Assembly (NCBI RefSeq): GCF_002865645.1
Contig: NW_020194559.1
Span: 372,001-436,000 of the forward strand
Direction of reading: 5' to 3'
From: Hyaloscypha bicolor E
Lineage: Eukaryota; Ascomycota; Leotiomycetes; Helotiales; Hyaloscyphaceae
Length of the DNA: 64,000 nt
Positions 22,253 to 39,920 of this stretch are shown here, piece by piece. Position 1 is the first letter of the stretch; each line of letters starts with the position of its first letter. The notes under the pieces are model-generated. The model was not told the origin of the DNA. It searched no databases and worked only from the letters and a program-made list of their open reading frames with translations. The position numbers and the translations under genes were made by a program.

Positions 22253-25200
22253 ATGTCACAAAACCCGGATAATAAGGGGGAGGCTCGGCCCGGGCCCGCT
22301 GAAGAAGCCGAACAACCACAAGTTCCCGCGCCTCGAAAGGCACCAGTGCGATTTCAAGATCCCGTTGAGCAACCGTCTGAAAGAGCAGTTGATGCATGGC
22401 CAGTGTCCTATCGGAATTCTCCTCAGGAGCGTGAACAACCACAGTCTTCGGACAGGACTAGGAGGTACCAACCATTTTATGAGGACGAGGATGAGCGCGC
22501 TGAGGGAAGGGCTTCTTCTTCCTCTGTACTTGGAGAGATCGAGAGGGAAAGAGAATCACCGACGCCGATTTCAGGAGATAGAAGGGTTGAGGGTGATCAG
22601 CACTTTTCGGAAAATAATGATGGGGTGCGACTGCACCCTCGTGATGAGAGTCCTCCGCCGTTTCTTCCACAGAAAGTGAGAACTGGGTCTGGCGACAGTG
22701 ATGAGCTAGACCTCCATATAAGACGCGATCGACAGTCTTCATACGGAGCAGGGCGATCTAGGGATCGACCCTCGGCGCCAACCGCTTATACACAGTGGGA
22801 AACCCAGCCACGGCGGAGGGTGGTCGAAACTCGAGAACGCAGTGGAAGTTATCATGATGAGGATGAAGAGCTCGATATCCGAGTTCCATCTCACCAAAGA
22901 TCTTCACAACGACGAGAAGGGTCTGGCTATTACGATGAGGATGATGAGCTCGATATTCGGGTTCGCCGTGGCCGTGCCACTCCAGCACCTGTGTTTTATC
23001 CCGAACATCGCTACCGGCCCATACCTCATCCAGAACACCGTGGAACAAGTACGTATTACGACGAGGATGACGAGCTGGATATTCGAACTCGAAGAGATTA
23101 TATTTACCCAGCGCCGGTGGCCTATCCAGAACATCGCTATCGGCCTGCACCTCGTCCGTACTATGGGGGGAGCACCGGTTACCTCGTCCCTACCTCTAGC
23201 CGAGAGCGGAGGGAGGCGTACGAACTTGAAGTGACTCGAAGAGAACTAGACGCATACAAACTTGCTCAAGCCCGGGAGGGTTATGAGGTGGAAAAAACTA
23301 GAAGAGAGCTTGACGCGTATAAACGTGCTCAAAATCGTGAAGAGTACGAGTTGGAGAGATCGCGTACGGTAACTAATCCGTTCAGCCCCACTAGCCGCAC
23401 ACGCAGCCGTTCAAGAATACCACCATCGCCAGCCCCAGTAATTATCAACGATCGAATTTACAACGATTTCGAAGACGATGACTACGAAGACACTGCCATC
23501 AGAAGATCTCGTAGCCGGTCGCGTTCTGGACCCGTACTTTTGCCGGAACCCGTCATAATCAACAATACCCGTGCGTACAGTGACGATGGGGATAGCCAGT
23601 ATCGTGCCCTAATTCTCAATCGGCGCTTACCGGAGGTCGACCTTGATGCCGTTACACAGGCATATTCGTTCTCTCTTTCACGTCATACCAGGAATTCAGA
23701 AAGCACTCGGAGCATATCAGGATCCATGTCTGATGTTTCAGAACAGAGCGAACCTTCACAAGAAGAACCTCTCAAGATGCCTTCCAGTTCGGGCAGAACC
23801 CATAACGTACTTCGCTCTCAGTATATGGGAGATGGTCTAGTTAGTGGACAGCATGCTGTAGAACTGACAGTCGCATCTGAATCAGATCTCAGTAGACGGA
23901 AAAATATCTCGCCAATTTTCAGATGGGTGTCAGGCCACCTTTGTCTCTTCAATGATATGCAGATGCTGACTATTTCCAGGCACTTCGAAGATCTGAACAT
24001 GGATCTTGAACAGTTCCAGGTACCCAACTTAAAATCCTTCCCAAAAATCGTACCTAACGTTATTTCTAGACCAATGCTCTTAGTATCAGCCATCTCACGG
24101 ATGCAGAGAGAAGTGCCATTTCAAAGCTACTCGCCCAGGCAAAGAAGAAATATGACAGACCACGCCAGACGGCGAGAAACATGGCTCCTTCATTTCTTCA
24201 AGACAACATATCTGGAGAAATGAGGCCCAAATCGTCAAGAGCTAGGACTGTATCATGGCTGTGTGTGCCTTACTTCTGTCTTGCTAGATACGCCACATCA
24301 TCAAGCTTAAGGCCTTCTTCTCATCCCATGAGAACCCTTCTTCAGGCTCGATATTCACAGGTGCAGAAGAAAAGGGACATGGAGCAAGCCGTGTGTCAGG
24401 TATCAGGTGCACCCCCAGAGCATTGCTTCTATATCGGTCAAATCTGGATCCTCATATTGGATGACTGTACGTACCGGCTCTCGTACAGATATGTGCACGA
24501 TAAGCTAACGTTAGAAGCTCTCATCGTGTCATGTGCCCAATCACCAATTTCCTCACTGCAAGGAGAGTCCATAACAATCGTCCCAAATCCTACAGAAAGC
24601 TCTACGACCCTTTCACAAAACATACTTATTTACACTAAGAACTCTCTGCTCTGGTCTCTCCCAGTGAATGAATGTCAAGATTGGTTTGTACGTATCCACT
24701 ATCCCCGTGCCATTCGATGTGCTCACATCGACTAGGCCTTCGTATCACATTTTTGGGAGTATTGGCCGCGGCCCTTTCAGATCACTCATCACGAGAAAGC
24801 CATCACGGCAGAGGATTGGCCCGAAGTATTTGTGATTGCGAAGAAATCCAGTATACGGTTGTCCATTGATTTCCGGTACGTTCATAAACAAGATCCTTTG
24901 CTCCGGGTTTTGAGTCATCACTAAAGTATGCAGACCAAATACAAAAGAACCTGCGAAAGGTATTCTTCTCGAAGATCCCATTTTGGAAGAGGGAGCGACC
25001 AAGGATACCACTGATACAGCATCCGATACTTCTGAATCGAAACGTTCTTCAAGACCATTTCTGCGAGTCAGAGACCAAAGAAGATCAAAGTCAGACGTCT
25101 CGCCGCACGGGAACAAAGACGGATTTCATATTTTCACGTGGAGTATCCCAACCGATGAATCTCGCAATACAAGTCCCGCACCGCCCGCAGTCAATATAAG

Positions 25201-26998
25201 CCAGGACTTTCCAAATGTCGAGGGCCCAAAGCTCGAAGAGGATCAGAAAGAAATCGACGACTTTCTCCGTCTTAAAACTAATCTCAACGATCGCCTTGCG
25301 TACCGAGCGTGCCCCCTTTCGAAGAGGATAGACCTCTATAAAGCTCTTGCTAAAGAGCGGACCGAGCTGAGCTCTGGAACAGATACCGATCAGCCCGATC
25401 AAAATCGTCGCAAACGCTACGAAACAAAAGTCGACGTCTTGAATGCTGCAGACTCGATACTTCAATTCTTCTTACCATCAGACTTGCAAAGTATGACGGC
25501 CCAAAAGTACTGGGGAGCTTTGTATCGACTTTGGGAGGTAAGTTTCTTGAACGTACGATTCAATCTGGTACTGACTCAAATCTAGACGGCAGTTCCCCAG
25601 TCTGACTTTGTTGGCAATGTTTCGGGACCACCGCTACCGGATATCTATCCCCACAGAGGTGACAGAGACTGCCAAGATCTTGTAGAATGGCTTCAAATAA
25701 TCAACCGAGGCATCACACCATTCCGAGATTTGATGTCTCAAGTACCTGCCTCTGATCGAACCGGCATTCAAATTCCCGAAGAACTCGAAAGGGCTTGGCT
25801 TCATCTGCTCTTGTCTTTTGCATTTCTTGTGTGGGAGGACATGCAGGTTTTCGATGAGCAAATGGTCATATGCAACAATCTCCTAGAGTTGGGTATGAAG
25901 AAAATCATTCAGAATATGTCTACTGTGCGGCTGTCCAATTACGCTGTTTTCCCGCCGTCCGAGTTTGCATCATTACTCACTTTTCAGCTCTTGCAAGATG
26001 TGAATGATTCCGCTTTGGATTTGGACATCTCAGAGATTTATCTGGAGTACCTCAAATCATTAGTAAGTCGCCGCAGTCCAAATCCGCTTGTAATATTTAC
26101 TAACCTTCACAGGAGTCTGAAATCGAGTCCAACCCACTGGATCGTGGCCACCAAAATCGAATCGTCTCCTTGAAGCAGGAGATCTCCGTAATTAGCGAGA
26201 CTCTATTCCATCAGCAACGAATTCTAAGGTTAGCACAAGTCGGTTTCAGCCATTCACGAGTGGTCACTCAGGCAGATTTCGAGCCTCACGCTCACGAAGC
26301 CGTCAATTAGCATGCTATGGATCCCGAGAACCAAAACATAAAAGTGCAGCATATGTCGACAACGATCCATTACCACGTCCTGTGCAGACCAATGGTGCGG
26401 CAGGGCCAAACATAGACCCAAGCGGAGTCCATGGCCTGCTGCTTCAGGACGGTTTAGCCGTAGTAGAGAAGCGCATCAGAGAGTTCAGAGAGATGTATGA
26501 TCGAGCTTCTGATCTGGGAGATTGGGTACGTTGACTACTATACTGCTTGACAAAGCCCCTCACGCTAACAACGGCCTATCACAGAATATCCAGAAAATTG
26601 ATTCAAACAAAGACCGCCAAGAAGCAGCCATCTACGCCTTCACCATCGTAACCATCATCTTCCTGCCTCTGAGCACCGTCGCGTCCATCCTTGGCATGAA
26701 CACCTTCGACGTGCGGAACATGACAGTCAACCAATGGGTCTTCTGGGCTACCGCGCTCCCTCTCATGATTTTGATTATTACCTTGTGCTTGATTTGGGCG
26801 GGAGAGTTGAAGAATTTTTGGGAGGGATTTACGAAGCTTTGGGGTGGAAATGGGAGGAAGGAATATGTTATGATGGATGAGGGTTTCGAGAGGAGGGACG
26901 GGTATTTTGATACCCCGGTGAGGGCAATGAGTCGAAAGGGGGATGGGCCGAGGAGACGCCATGTTTTGCATGGTGGGGTGAAGGAGAGTTATGTTTGA
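22253..26998 (+). CDS. CorA-like divalent-metal transporter with long disordered N-terminus
   Basis: Ten exons: 22253-23928, 23980-24019, 24070-24466, 24518-24687, 24736-24875, 24934-25537, 25586-26062, 26113-26228, 26276-26525 and 26585-26998. They give 1427 residues in one frame. Residues 1-500 are polar and repetitive: three DE(D/E)(E/D)ELDIR blocks near 150-280, two PEHRYRP blocks, two TRRELDAYK blocks near 322-372, and SRSRSRS runs. The middle has family signatures: HFEDLNMD, DAERSAISKLLAQAKKKYDRP, WLCVPYFCLARYATSS, SSHPMRTLLQARYS and DWFAFVSHFWEYWP. The C-terminus carries two helices with the GMN motif of CorA channels at 1327-1329, after DSNKDRQEAAIYAFTIVTIIFLP. CorA proteins pass Mg2+ and related ions; the fungal long forms are poorly studied. 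Two splice sites are unusual: donor GTCAGG at 23929, and acceptor AAG ending at 24517. The start ATG at 22253 is the first in a long open frame. Confidence 0.85.
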
Positions 26999-28010
26999 GT
27001 TTTGGGATACTCTACTGTTTGAACAATTCAGCGCCGGCTGCCACCTATTCTTACCAGTCACATGTCAGCTACCAGGCAACATAACCTGACTATCGAGCTT
27101 CGTCGATGCAAGGTTTGTCATTATATTTTTCTCTTAGCTGGCCTTTTCCCATAGACGCGAGCACGCTTATTCTCTACTCGATCTCGGCTTTCTAGTTCTT
27201 AATACTATAAGCTAAATAAAACTAGGCCCTCTTATTTCTTCCCTATTTTATATGTTTTCGAAATAAGTTTTTATAGCTCTTTTATTTTTTTACTAAGCCT
27301 TAAAAGCTTATATATTATATACAAAAAGAATTTCTTATTTATAATCCCAAAACTAAATTAGAATCAAGTTTATTCATTTCTTTATATAAGTTATTAGTAT
27401 AAATATAAACTTAATTAAATATATAACTAGTAAATTGAGTTTTAATAAAAGAAAAGAAGTATTATATAAAATAAATATAAAGATTAGAATATAAAGTAAT
27501 AAAATTAAGTATTTATATTTCGAGTTTACTTTTAAGCTATTTTTTTAAAGTACTTTATAATAATAATTATTATAATATTCGAATATTATAATTATTTTAC
27601 TAGTAATACTTTAGCCCTAAAGGATTTTTTATAATCTTATAAATCTTTTATAGCCTTAATTTAAGGCTTTAAAGCTAGAGTTATAAAACTTATAATAATA
27701 TAATATTTAAAATTATATTTTAAAGTTTATTAAAGTATTTATATAAATATAAATACTTTATATTATTATTATTTTATATTATAATCTTTATATAAATAAA
27801 AGAAATAAGAAATAATCTAGATATTAAATACTTTTAATAAGAGAAAAAGAAGTAAAATAATTATATAATATTATAATATACTAGACCAAAAGACTATAAT
27901 ATTTACTATAGATAAATATGTCTAATTATAGTTAAATAGCTAAACTATAATTACGTGATTTTATATATATAATAAATATTATAAATAATTTTTTTAAAAA
28001 AAGTTATAAC
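26999..28010. other. 3' flank, then AT-rich block
   Basis: The first 180 bases are normal and probably hold the 3' untranslated region. From about 27180 to 28005 the sequence is RIP-type, nearly pure A/T. No gene or named element recognised. Confidence 0.55.
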
Positions 28011-28190
28011 TATTATAAAACCGGGTCTCTGGGTTTAGAAAGCAGGTAGAGCGGCTCTTAATCCGAGAATTCTAAACTAAGAAGGAAAGCTCTGAATATA
28101 GGAGCTTTAGTATTCTAAATACTAGCCAGCCGTATACGTTATCGCGATCACGTGACGCTAAATTTACTAGTAAAGCAGTAGAGCGCAATA
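28011..28190 (+). mobile_element. Solo LTR, copy S1
   Basis: 180 bp flanked by the perfect 5-bp repeat ATAAC (28006-28010 and 28191-28195). It aligns over its length with the copy at 53226-53408, which begins TGTCACGAAAC; here the start is mutated to TATTATAAAACC. Both end in GAGCG(C/T)AATA. It contains GCGATCACGTGACGC. The TG start, 5-bp target duplication and lack of an internal region fit a solo LTR, perhaps of a Ty3/gypsy element. Confidence 0.8.
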
Positions 28191-28199
28191 ATAACTTTT

Positions 28200-28735
28200 A
28201 GAATATAGCAAGCTATATTTTATAAAAAATCACGTTATTTTAGTAATTTTGGGGTTTTAATTATATAATAAAAGTTAAAGCCTTTATTATATAACTTAAA
28301 GAAATTATATAATAAAAGTTAAAGACTTTATTATATAACTTAAAGAAATTATATAAGAAAGCTAGCTCTTTTTATAATTTTAAATAAATAATCGTTTTTT
28401 ATATTATTTAATTAAGCTTTTTATAATTATATATTATTTATATTTTATTATATATATTTTTATTTATATAATTTTATTTTATATTCTAGTATATTTTATA
28501 TAATAGTACTAGCTAGAGGCTAAAAAGAAATAGCTATTATATAACTAGTTTTACCTAGCTAGCTAATATTTTAGTAGTTTTAGCTAGTATTTCCTTTCTT
28601 TTATTTCTCTCTTTAGCTTAATATTTTTAATATATAAAATTCTTGAATCTTTAAACTCTAGCTATTGCCTTGATTCTACTATTATACTTTATATAAGTTT
28701 TTATCTTATTATAATTTTTTTCTATTATAGCTTTC
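28200..28735 (+). mobile_element. Degenerate MITE copy M8, interrupted and internally duplicated
   Basis: Strongly mutated but alignable with the MITE family: its left part runs from about 28205 to 28500 and its right end (CTTTATATAAGTTTTTATC) from about 28688 to 28735. About 190 bp of unrelated sequence separates them. A 44-bp unit in the core is duplicated in tandem (28259-28302 and 28303-28346). Confidence 0.55.
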
Positions 28736-29073
28736 TTTTTTAAAGCCTTTTATAAGACTTTATTAATTAAGTTAAATTAATTTCTTATAAGAGCCTTAAT
28801 TAATAAGATTTTTAATATAATAAATAATTATAAAAATTCGAAAATATATATTTTACTTATAACTTTTAAAAAAAACTATAATTTAAGAAAGCTTTATATA
28901 TAATTAAAAATATATTTTTCAAATACTCTTAAAAGAGAATTACTTGTATAACCTGTGCCGAAACTAGAACTTACTAAAGCCCATAAGTAAATTCGAGCGC
29001 GATATTAACTAATATTGATTTGATGCCGGACAACCAACATACAATGATATAGGATGCAGCATAGCTTCTCCAC
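28736..29073. other. AT-rich edge and 3' flank of regulator gene
   Basis: AT-rich to about 28955, then normal sequence that should hold the 3' untranslated region of the minus-strand gene. No other feature seen. Confidence 0.5.
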
Positions 29074-31606
29074 CTATTTACTAGTGACGGTCAAACTGAG
29101 CATGAGGTCCGTCACCACGGTCATGCTAGTATCATCTAAGCGACCTGAGGCAGACTCCGCTAGCGGAGTCTGCTCATTCGCATTGGCATGTATTGCTTCG
29201 CTCGGTGTCTCCAACTTGTCAAGACGGGCAATGATAAGCCAAGCAAACTCCTGTGCTTGACCAATGAAGCCCGTATCCTGCCACGACTCGCGCTCCACTG
29301 TGTTATCGACGCTGTCACTTCTCATGGGCCAGAGAGCTTGCCACCTCGCCAATGCGCTACGGACAGGCAACAAGCTCGTCGGCAAACAGGTGAATAGGCT
29401 TCGTTGTTGGAATACTATAGTGTGTAGCCCTGTAATCTATTAGCGGGGATTTTGGTACCGTTGTGACTTTGAGAAGATTGGGAAAATGGGTGCCTACCTG
29501 CGACTAGAGTGAAGAGACTTAATATGCTCAGATGTGCAAATCTAGAAGAGTGCTCGTCGTAAGTGTCGCGCATCAAAATACTGATTGCTTCTCCTTGAAG
29601 CAATGGCATTGAGCCCGGAATTGCGAAATGTTGGGAGATGTTGGTGTGCCAGCGTACATAGCAGTCTTTAGCATTGTCTGCCTGAAAGCAAGGTTCTGGA
29701 GTCGGCATCTCGAGATTCATCTCGTGAAGGACCATCCTGGGCGGGGTATTGTTGAATATCACAAAAGCTGTGTCTAGTAGGAATACATATGTGAAAGTCC
29801 TAAGTGGCTGGTAGTCAGCATCGTAATGCAGGTATCATGGAGTCCCTATAGTTTACCGAATCACTTCTTCACGCTCAATAAAATTCTGCCATGAAAAACT
29901 GCATTCGTCGACAAAGTCAAGAGGATAGTGATTCGAGGTTGCCAGACCGATCTCTCGTACAGCCTGTACCAAATGACGTTAAAATTGCAGATGGTTGAGG
30001 GTAAGGTTGCTCACCGATACGACAGCAGCAAAATGATGATGCCTCACCCGCCGCTTCATAGTGTCATTCCCTTCCCAGTTTAGTAAAATACAGGTAATAT
30101 ATGCTGCTTGTATAATTCTCAAAGGCGGAATATCGGTATCGGAGGCTGCCCTTTCAACTGGCTCTGCCGATAGGAGAGCAGATGAGAAGACAATCTCTTC
30201 TCCAAATTCCAGCCACTCCTTTGCCAAGCCTACCTCTTCATCTTTCGGGGACATACAGGCGCCTATAATAGCCATGGGAACCAGAAGCATTACCGGGGCG
30301 CAGACGACATCGAAGGCTGGTTTGTGTAAAATGGGACAGTGGGGATACCATTCATCCCAGAAGAGGTGAGTGAACTTTCTCAGATTCTCAGGGCAGAAGA
30401 ATTGTAAACAACGCTCGTCGGTGCGCTCGGTATCATCCACGGATTGGAGGGCAATTTTCGATGACCTTATCCGTGAGGTACGGAAGCTGTCCCAAATAGC
30501 TTTCGTCTGAACGAACAGAGGGTCATCGAAGCTTTCGATCAGTCTTACCACACTCACTCTGTGCTGATCGTGATGCGACGACATTCCGCTTGAACCAGAC
30601 GTCCTGAGATTGCCGCAGGATTCCTGTATTCCAGCTAACACAGCTTCAGAGGAAATACCATGGTGGTGAGATGGTTGATGGAAAGCGTGATCCGTGGTAA
30701 TTGGTGGTAAACGGCAGCGTTTGTAATTGAACACCGACTTTAGACCCGACTGGTGTGTAAAGTTCAGCAGAAAGTCAAACGATGGCTTGAACTTTTTATT
30801 GTTGCCTTCTGAAGTAGATGGTGGGCTGTAAGAGGGCTCGAATTGACCATAGCCCGAGCCTTGTCCTACATTTTGGCTGTGAACCTCGTTATGAATAGAA
30901 GAATCCTCTGATACCTGCAATGGAAATTCGGCGTTCCAGTCCAAGTCTAGCCAATCCGGGTCCGTCGAATGTTGCAAAGAAAACGGTATGGAGAGGTTGA
31001 GATTGTCTGCAAAGTCATAGTTGGCCTCCAAGTCAGGAACAGACTCATCCTCCTCGCCAAAGCCCCGCGTAGTTTCCAGTGTTGTAAGTGGTGTCCGGTT
31101 CGAAGCAGACGATTGCCGCTTGTAGGTACATGAACAACTTTTGGTCGCGCAGTTTGAGCAGGGGAATTTTCGATCACATCGTTTCTTCGTGTGGGCGCAT
31201 TGATCGCAGGACGTGGCTTTCTTCCCCACTGGAAGTGGTTCAGGCATCGCCACATCCCGATTAATGCGCAAGCTGCACCCTCGCAGATGCTTTCGTAGCA
31301 CATCACTAACAGGACAAGAGTCAGAACAATTCCAAAGCAATCTGTTATGACGACGTGTCTCCTACTTACCGACGCTTGAAGCCAGAATGGCAAGCTTGGC
31401 ATTTGAATGGCCGTGACGACGAATCTGTCGGAATTCACGATGTCAGCACTGGCGCACTCCCCTACTTAGGCAAACGAGTTTTCATCAATGATAACAATCG
31501 ACAAGGCAAAAGACGTACGACATGCAAGATGTCGCCGGAGATGCTCGGAGCGTCGAAACGATGCATAACAGGTGGGGCAGATGAAGGATTCGATATCGTC
31601 GGACAT
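29074..31606 (-). CDS. C2H2 plus Zn2Cys6 dual-finger transcription factor
   Basis: Exons in coding order are 31606-31519, 31424-31370, 31305-30015, 29963-29857, 29799-29498 and 29429-29074, giving 732 residues. Two C2H2-type fingers come first: C10-C13-H26-H30 and C38-C41-H54-C58 (last ligand Cys), the second ending DVLRKHLRGC. A fungal binuclear cluster follows with C81, C84, C91, C97, C100 and C105 or C107 (CDQCAHTKKRCDRKFPCSNC). The fungal-specific middle region begins near 300 (FWDEWYPHCPILHKPAF). Proteins with both finger types are nuclear regulators in Pezizomycotina, often of secondary or catabolic pathways. The first two introns cut the finger-coding region. The start at 31606 is chosen because it directly precedes finger 1; the frame is open further upstream. 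The gene is transcribed away from the VAO-like gene across a 1.5-kb shared promoter region. Confidence 0.88.
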
Positions 31607-33154
31607 ATCGTACTCTATTCTGGTCTGCTCTACTCGATGGATGGAGGGATGGATGGATGGAGGAAGGAATTGGACAGGGCGGAAATTGAGCGGGGAAGCT
31701 CCCCAAGGCCCCACCCAGCCTACCTGCCCAGCTCAAGAGACTCAGGTTCAGGTTCAGATGCAAATGCAGCAGTCTAGATTTAGCGCGCTAAAATGATTGA
31801 TCATCGATGGCTGCCGGATGTTGAAGTGTGTAATGGCTGGAAGAGAGTGAGTTGAGTGGTCATCAGGGCTTTCTGATCGGTTCAGACGTGGTTGCTCGCG
31901 GAGCCTCGAGCTGGCCATGTCCCCACGTCCAGGTAGAAGGACAGCACAAGAATAACCCAGGGACACAGCAACCAGCGGGGCCCCAGATCGGCCCAAGCGT
32001 GCGGGGTATGCGGCAGGACCAGGGACCCGGACAATTTTCCCGAGGCTCCTGCTTGCGGCTGTTGCCCACCCACAGCGCATGAGGTTGCAGCTTAGCGGCG
32101 GCACACCCCCACCCGTGGGATCCAAGGCCTACCTACTGGCCACAATCAGTGCCGGCCTTGAATACCGACACTCGAAGCGTGCAAGGCGGTACGGGAAGAC
32201 ATGCGATCGACCAGGTGTCAGTATCCCATCTTGGAGAAACGTGTAATTGTTGCTTACTTCTCGTCGCTGGTAACACCTCTACCCCTTCTTGACTATCAAA
32301 GCTACTGAACATAGTTCCAGATGGACATAAAATGCCACTTATCTATTTCTTTTACTCTTACCTTAAGCGCACCTTCGAAAGTTTTGCAAAATGGAGCTTG
32401 TTACAAGTTTGCATTAACTCGAGTGGAGTTTTACGAATTCGTTTATGAGACTCGGCAAATGATGTGCCCCCATTTCGCTCGCGTGTTATTGCAAATTGAA
32501 AATAAACAAAATATATGCTACTCCTGAAACGAAGCCTAACAGATATGCCCTCGTAACATACGGAAAAATAAATGCTTCCCCAGCCACTCGGGGCCAGGCT
32601 ATGGGGTAAATTGCGGAAATCGATTCCCCTCACAAACAGGCCCAGAAAGAAAAAGTAAACACCCGGGGGCTGAGGTTTTGTTTACCAGCCAGTAACAATA
32701 AGTCATGCAACCCTTTACTAAGTAGCCAAGTTATTATCGGTTCGCAGTTTACTCTTAACCATCCAATTCAGACATGGCGTCGCTCTTTTGCATAGCTTCT
32801 CTTCGTGGTGGGTGAATGCCGACATGGCCATGACAATGGCGGGGTATTCTGTTTTGGGTTTCAATAGAATCTGCCAAGATGCATAGAGATACCCCGCACT
32901 GAGCTAGGTCTGCCCGCATCAGAAGCCTAGAAATAGTGTTCAGCTCTCCCAGAGCTCCAAGTTCAAATTTGGTCAAAGCCACCGGCGGTCACCGAACTCA
33001 TTATTCAAAATATACGTCTCGTCCAACCTCTTCATCGTCTTCCTAGAGCACCATTTAATACTCTCCACCACTCATCCGTTTTAGCACTCGTCAATTCAGA
33101 CGGCGCATCATTTCCCATAATCTCGAAAGTGGTTGAATACCCCCAATTCTCATC
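31607..33154. other. Shared divergent promoter region
   Basis: 1.55 kb between the start codons of the regulator (minus) and the VAO-like oxidase (plus). It is of normal composition, with open frames that lack homology and read as chance. A run of GGATGGA-type repeats lies at 31640-31665 just upstream of the regulator start. A candidate CGG-N3-CCG site lies at 32986-32994. Confidence 0.5.
32986..32994. promoter_or_regulatory. Candidate Zn2Cys6 binding site CGG-N3-CCG
   Basis: CGGTCACCG, 160 bp before the oxidase start codon. Inverted CGG triplets are the usual targets of Zn2Cys6 dimers. It is a plausible target of the adjacent regulator, but a 9-bp match can occur by chance. Confidence 0.3.
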
Positions 33155-35214
<2,060 letters not shown>

Positions 35215-35726
35215 TGCATCTTTTTGAACTTCTGTTAATAAGTGTTTCAATGGATACTCTAAAATATTGTCAATAGCCAATGCATATCTTATTGTAACAC
35301 ACATTACTTCGGCGATTCTTCTGCTGATCTGTGCTGCCGGTACTCTCCCAAATCTTGAAAAGTAGGGGGGTCGGGGTTCGGCTATTGTCATAAACTCACT
35401 GTGTACCAAAAGATATTCTCACAGCAAGTGAGATTTAGTCCTTCGTGAGTCGTGTTCTGTAATTCTAACAAACGAGAAGTTAATATCTTACCTACGATCT
35501 GAATGCTGCAGCTATTGAGTAATAAATTTTGTAAGATAAGAGGGTCCCAATAGCTGTTACATATCGGGAACTCACCCCACCCTACTTTAGAATCACGGCA
35601 CCGTCGCCTACTCGTCGATGGAGAAGACCGGACGTTTCTTCGCTCATGGGTCACGTACTCATCTGAGTTTTATCCTCTCGAGTCCCCATTGAGGGTATAT
35701 CCGCCAACTTGCAGTTATCCGACAAT
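35215..35726. other. Intergenic, 3' flank of oxidase gene
   Basis: Normal composition. Probable 3' untranslated region followed by spacer. No gene seen. Confidence 0.4.
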
Positions 35727-36170
35727 ATGCAGTTTATGGGTAGTGTACATTCTCAACGAAGTCAAGCGTTGCAACCTAAAAGCACAGCATTTCCCGTAAG
35801 AGAATTCCAACCTTCATACTTCCTCCTAAGCCAGCCTCAGCAAAATGAATTGTGTTGTATTCAGTCTCTGATTTATTCGGATGCTTTTAATCTGCTGAAA
35901 AATGCTCGCCACCGACCCCTTGTCACTTATTGGCGTGATCGTCAACCGCTGCAGAGCTCTCCCGGGGCCACAAACAATGTTTTGACAGTTATTGATGAAG
36001 TCAAGAATCTGCATCCATCGATTCAGAGTTTTGAGGAGGAAGTCAAATCACTTCGCCGCCCACTCGATGCCATTAGCGGCGGCCTTGCCAGTCTTTCCCC
36101 TGCCGATGCGACAGCAAAGATTGAAGAAATTTGGAGGCTTATAGCCAGCAGCGCACAAATCGATCCATGA
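35727..36170 (+). CDS. Hypothetical protein or gene fragment
   Basis: Open frame of 147 residues from ATG 35727. The second half (about 80-147) is helix-rich and protein-like: VIDEVKNLHPSIQSFEEEV, LRRPLDAISGGLASLSP and KIEEIWRLIASS. This resembles the N-terminal helical region of fungal NACHT or ankyrin-type proteins in feel only, and I cannot assign it. Downstream, 36195-36245 reads LYDCLKEFKKESSDFHSRI in another frame, as if a longer gene had decayed or an intron were missed. It lies at the edge of an AT-rich block that starts at about 36590. Confidence 0.35.
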   Translation: MQFMGSVHSQRSQALQPKSTAFPVREFQPSYFLLSQPQQNELCCIQSLIYSDAFNLLKNARHRPLVTYWRDRQPLQSSPGATNNVLTVIDEVKNLHPSIQSFEEEVKSLRRPLDAISGGLASLSPADATAKIEEIWRLIASSAQIDP

Positions 36171-36590
36171 TTGCGGCTTAGCTATCCACCAACTCTATGA
36201 TTGCCTGAAAGAATTCAAAAAAGAGAGCTCTGATTTTCACAGCAGAATTTGAAGACAATAAAGTTCAGTCTACGGGAACGATAGCTCCAAGTGCTAAGGA
36301 CCCGAATTCAGATTCACAATACATCGTTGCAATTGGTTCTGCAGACGATATCAGTGTACTTGGGCCTATTCATTTTATTTGATCAGCTGCTAACGACGTT
36401 TCAGTCATCTCTGCTCTCTGTCTCCTTTGATGACCAAACATGACTTGGGTGAGAAGATTGATACTGGTGCGCAATATTTCGCAACACAAAGTCTCACAAA
36501 CTCCAAACCTAGTGTAGATAATCCAGGAGATGCCAGGTTTGGTAAGCCGCCCAAAACGTACCACGATTTTAGAATAATTTGAAAAAGATG
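36171..36590. other. Likely remnant continuation of the 35727 gene
   Basis: Normal composition with short coding-like stretches in shifted frames (36195-36245 and about 36290-36350). No intact gene. Confidence 0.3.
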
Positions 36591-39609
<3,019 letters not shown>

Positions 39610-39611
39610 TA

Positions 39612-39918
39612 CTGTGGTACGGCAAGCCGTACTCTATGAAAATCGCTTTGTTTTTGGCAGTTTTGAGGTTCAGGTCACATGGCAAAGGCTGGGGCCTTTC
39701 GCACGTGACTTGCGGGAATCACATAAGAAAGCTGGCTTTTCTGTAGTTCTAGAGAATAATCCCTCCTTTATATTCAATTAATTGGGCTTTTGTACATTAT
39801 ATACTATTTATGCTTTACTATTTATGCCTTTATTCCTGTTGTTTTATAGTCAAGTTATATTTTATATTCTAATATACTTTATATGAGTTTTTGTCTTATT
39901 ATAGTTTCCCTCCTATAA
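39612..39918 (+). mobile_element. MITE copy M3
   Basis: 307 bp between TA dinucleotides (39610-39611 and 39919-39920). Left end CTGTGGTACGGC is intact and the right end is mutated to CTATAA. It retains GGTCACATGGC and GCACGTGACTTGCGGG, so it is only mildly mutated although it sits inside heavily mutated DNA. This implies late insertion. Confidence 0.85.
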
Positions 39919-39920
39919 TA

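Noticed and set aside
24181..24310. Apparent frameshifts in the CorA-like gene where three frames look partly coding
   Set aside because: The intron 24020-24069 moves the gene into the frame that contains AERSAISKLLAQAKKKYDRP and WLCVPYFCLARYATSS, and the whole model stays open. No frameshift is needed.
31754..32125. Several overlapping open frames in the divergent promoter region
   Set aside because: Frames on both strands are open because the stretch is GC-rich with few stops. None has a start in good context or a known motif.
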